Below are positions 15,859 to 18,021 of a stretch of DNA of 18,021 nt, piece after piece. Both the position numbers and the translations under genes were made by a program. The stretch is from CAVVIO01 sp963748095 (GTDB lineage: Bacteria > Bacteroidota > Bacteroidia > Bacteroidales > UBA10428). A model generated the notes under the pieces. That model had not been told where the DNA came from. It did no database searches and saw only the letters and a program-made list of their open reading frames with translations. The DNA is taken from assembly GCA_963748095.1 (NCBI GenBank), contig CAVVIO010000090.1:1-18021 (forward strand), read 5' to 3'. How positions within the stretch are numbered: position 1 is the stretch's first letter; the number at the start of each line of letters is the position of its first letter.

Positions 15859-17319
15859 ATGAAAAAAATTGTTTTTTCCCTGGCGCTTTTATTTTTTGCC
15901 ACAAGCCTGTGGGCGCAACCATTGCCTGCTAAATTAAAGCATACCATAATTATTGATACAGACTGTGGAATTGACGATATGCGTGCCATCAGTTTATTAC
16001 TGGCCCGTCCTGAAATAACTATAAAAGCAATAGTAACATCAGAAGGTTCATTATCCCCTGCCGAAGGCGCTGAAAAAGTCAGTGCGTTGTTGCATGAATT
16101 CAGCAGGGACACTATTCCTGTTGCTATTGGTGATGCATTGAAAGGGATTAACCCGCCATGGCGTCCGTTTAATGAAGGCATTCGTTGGGGAAGCCAAACC
16201 GGCAGTCCGGTAACCGGTTCAAATGGCGTCGATTGTATTTCGAAGGTATTAAACGGTGAAAATGAAAGAATCACGTTGGTTTGTCTTGGACCACTTACAA
16301 ATGTTGAAAAAGCCATTCAGAAAGATGCCAGCCTGCTGTCGAAGATTGAACGGATAATCTGGTATAACAAATCAGCCAAACCCTTGCAGGGATTTAACTA
16401 TGATTGTGATAAAGAAAGCGCCAACGCCCTTTTCAGATCCAGTGTAAGAATGGATGTTATTTCGAACCTGGATAAGGACAATATATTGTTTGATTCATCC
16501 ATGTATGCTGTTTGCCGGCAATCGAAGACACCACTTGCCCGTGTTTTGGATCATGTTTTTAGCCAACAACCGGTTATGGAGAAACTGAAAGAAAATCATT
16601 TTAAATTATGTGACGACCTTGTGGCTTTATACATTACAAATCCCGAATTATTTGATATGAATACGGATATGGATAAACTACATGTGAGGTATAACACAAA
16701 CTATAACGTTCCGGGTGTGAGAGAAGCTATGGGCGATATGATAAAAGGCGCCTATGTTTCTGATCACAATATAGTATTTAACAGGTTTCCTGTTCAGCGT
16801 GAAATGTTTAATTATGATATCCGGCCAATTATAGATTCCGCAATTGCCCGTTATGGCAATGATGAATGGAAAGCCGTTGTTATGACCGATGAATTTCATG
16901 GTCACCTGGGTGTGTTCTCAATAGTTGGCGCTAAAATGGGTATTAAAGCGCGTGAACTGTTTGGAGTTGGCGCTGATATGCTTGAAGTAACCACTGACGC
17001 AGGGTCGAAACCGCCGTATAGTTGTTTAAACGACGGGATACAGGTAAGTACGGGCGCCACGCTGGGAATGGGGACAATTCATCTGGCTGACAGAAAAAAA
17101 ACCAGGCCATCGGCTGTGTTTACCTATAAAAATCATTCTGTCAGGATCAGTCTCAAAAAGGAATACCTCGAACAGGTAGATGCGGACATTAATGAAGGGA
17201 TTGCGAAATTCGGATTAATGGACGACGGCTATTGGAAACTTATTCGTCATAATGCCATCAAATACTGGGTGGATTGGGACAGGAATAAAATTTTCGACAT
17301 TGAAGAAATTAGTCAATAA
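15859..17319 (+). CDS. Exported nucleoside hydrolase-FmdE fusion protein
   Basis: The start is placed at ATG 15859, with a 20-residue signal peptide (KKIVFSLALLFFATSLWAQ); a TTG three bases earlier is also possible. The mature protein has two parts. Residues about 28-270 are a ribonucleoside hydrolase of the IUNH type: DTDCGIDD (33-40) matches the metal/ribose-binding DTDxGxDD motif, GPLTN follows at 143-147, GFNYDCD near 178 and CDDLVALY near 251 match the later active-site blocks. Residues about 325-470 match FmdE: FHGHLG with the HGH at 347-349, Cys389 in SCLNDGIQVSTGATLGMG. FmdE proteins bind metal and their role is unclear. The gene lies 36 bases after cbiO, suggesting a metal-linked role; substrate and cellular task are unknown. 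It is intact with no frame break. Confidence 0.85.
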   Translation: MKKIVFSLALLFFATSLWAQPLPAKLKHTIIIDTDCGIDDMRAISLLLARPEITIKAIVTSEGSLSPAEGAEKVSALLHEFSRDTIPVAIGDALKGINPPWRPFNEGIRWGSQTGSPVTGSNGVDCISKVLNGENERITLVCLGPLTNVEKAIQKDASLLSKIERIIWYNKSAKPLQGFNYDCDKESANALFRSSVRMDVISNLDKDNILFDSSMYAVCRQSKTPLARVLDHVFSQQPVMEKLKENHFKLCDDLVALYITNPELFDMNTDMDKLHVRYNTNYNVPGVREAMGDMIKGAYVSDHNIVFNRFPVQREMFNYDIRPIIDSAIARYGNDEWKAVVMTDEFHGHLGVFSIVGAKMGIKARELFGVGADMLEVTTDAGSKPPYSCLNDGIQVSTGATLGMGTIHLADRKKTRPSAVFTYKNHSVRISLKKEYLEQVDADINEGIAKFGLMDDGYWKLIRHNAIKYWVDWDRNKIFDIEEISQ

Positions 17320-17367
17320 AAACAGATTCAAACACAATAATTTATTTCGAACTGAAACTAACGAAAA

Positions 17368-17847
17368 ATGTTAAACGTTTTAATTTTCTACACCTTAGTG
17401 CTTTTCCACCCTACACATGTAACATTAACAAGCATTAACCAGGCGCCGGGTTCTGATACTTTAAAAGTGTTTTTCAGAATGTATTATGATGATTTTTTGA
17501 ATGATTACAAATTGTATGACCCGGATTATAATTTTGAGAAAATATCAGGAAAAACAACAATTCCTGATGACCGGATTAACAAATACTTCAATGATAAAGT
17601 ACGTATTTATATAAACCATAAATTACTTACCGGGACGTTAACAAATGTCTCAAATAATTATTATGAAATCAGCCTTGACCTGCTTTACATTTCAGATAAA
17701 AATCCCGGGAAATTCAAAATCAGGAATAAGGTTATGACCCGGCTCTACAGCGACCAGACAAATATGGTCTTTATAAATATTAACAAATATGAGGACACGA
17801 TGCGGCTTACCTCCAAACACGATGTGGAGACCCGCAATCTGAATTAA
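17368..17847 (+). CDS. DUF6702-like exported protein, paralog 2
   Basis: This intact 159-residue protein is a paralog of the one at 12326-12809 and shares its length and motif order. A short hydrophobic leader (MLNVLIFYTLVLF) precedes HPTH at residues 14-17. If cleavage falls just before it, the mature protein would start with His-Pro-x-His. The rest is an all-beta-looking fold with TSINQAPGSDTLKVFFRM, VRIYINHKLLTGTL and LYSDQTNMVFINI. It follows the NH-FmdE gene after 48 bases and is probably co-transcribed. No function is established for the family. Placement in a nickel/cobalt locus suggests a metal-related periplasmic or outer-face role, which is inference. Confidence 0.7.
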   Translation: MLNVLIFYTLVLFHPTHVTLTSINQAPGSDTLKVFFRMYYDDFLNDYKLYDPDYNFEKISGKTTIPDDRINKYFNDKVRIYINHKLLTGTLTNVSNNYYEISLDLLYISDKNPGKFKIRNKVMTRLYSDQTNMVFININKYEDTMRLTSKHDVETRNLN

Positions 17848-17962
17848 AAGCCCCCTGCACCCCGGCACGTATGAAAAAATAAATATTCCTTGTGATACCG
17901 CGTTTGCATGCCGACGGGTAGTTCATTAATTTCCCCCGTTTTGTGAAAACATTATCTCCTAG

Positions 17963-17985
17963 TTGTTAAAAACAAATTTTAACAA
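17963..17985. promoter_or_regulatory. Perfect 9-bp inverted repeat at the right edge
   Basis: TTGTTAAAA (17963-17971) and TTTTAACAA (17977-17985) are exact complements around a five-base spacer. It may be an operator or promoter element of a gene beyond the window, or the hairpin end of the operon at 17847. A shorter pairing, ACGGG with CCCGT near 17914-17937 followed by TTTTG, is a weak terminator candidate. No gene is visible in 17848-18021. Confidence 0.35.
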
Positions 17986-18021
17986 ATATCCCGGCGCGAT
18001 TGTTAAATTGTTCTAAACTAT

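Overview
The window looks like a chromosomal piece of a Bacteroidota (probably Bacteroidales-like) genome. The evidence is a large adhesin-type protein with a type IX secretion (T9SS) sorting tail, a DUF4402 protein, two DUF6702-type proteins, TAnnTTTG-like promoter elements, and AT-leaning DNA with few strong Shine-Dalgarno sites. All recognisable genes are on the + strand. Assignments come from reading the sequence and from family knowledge; no database search was run.

Region 1 (about 1-12039) is a surface/secretion locus. It opens inside a very large gene (2-7885, start missing) for a beta-rich secreted protein with three tandem repeats of about 545 codons and a T9SS type A-like tail. The stop codon of this gene overlaps the ATG of a DUF4402 exported protein (7882-8409). 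After 76 bp comes a gene of about 1,180 codons (8486-12039) for a chaperone-usher-like outer-membrane protein that ends in three SPOR (peptidoglycan-binding) domains. Together they read as a three-gene surface-structure cassette. The usher-like barrel with a triple-SPOR tail is the most unusual thing in the window.

Region 2 (about 12040-17847) is a metal-uptake locus. In order it holds a DUF6702-like gene (frameshifted), a control region with a perfect 9-bp inverted repeat, cbiM, a cbiN-like gene, cbiQ (frameshifted) and cbiO of an energy-coupling-factor nickel/cobalt transporter. These are followed by an exported nucleoside-hydrolase/FmdE fusion and a second, intact DUF6702-like gene. CbiO carries a tail with 10 histidines in its last 24 residues. 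The tight overlaps suggest co-transcription.

Reading frames are broken at twelve places: eight in the adhesin (3038-5845), two in the usher, one in the first DUF6702 gene and one in cbiQ. Ten are explained by a single extra base and two by +2 or -1. Correcting them restores near-constant repeat spacing and continuous protein similarity, so I read them mainly as insertion-biased sequencing or assembly errors rather than real gene decay.
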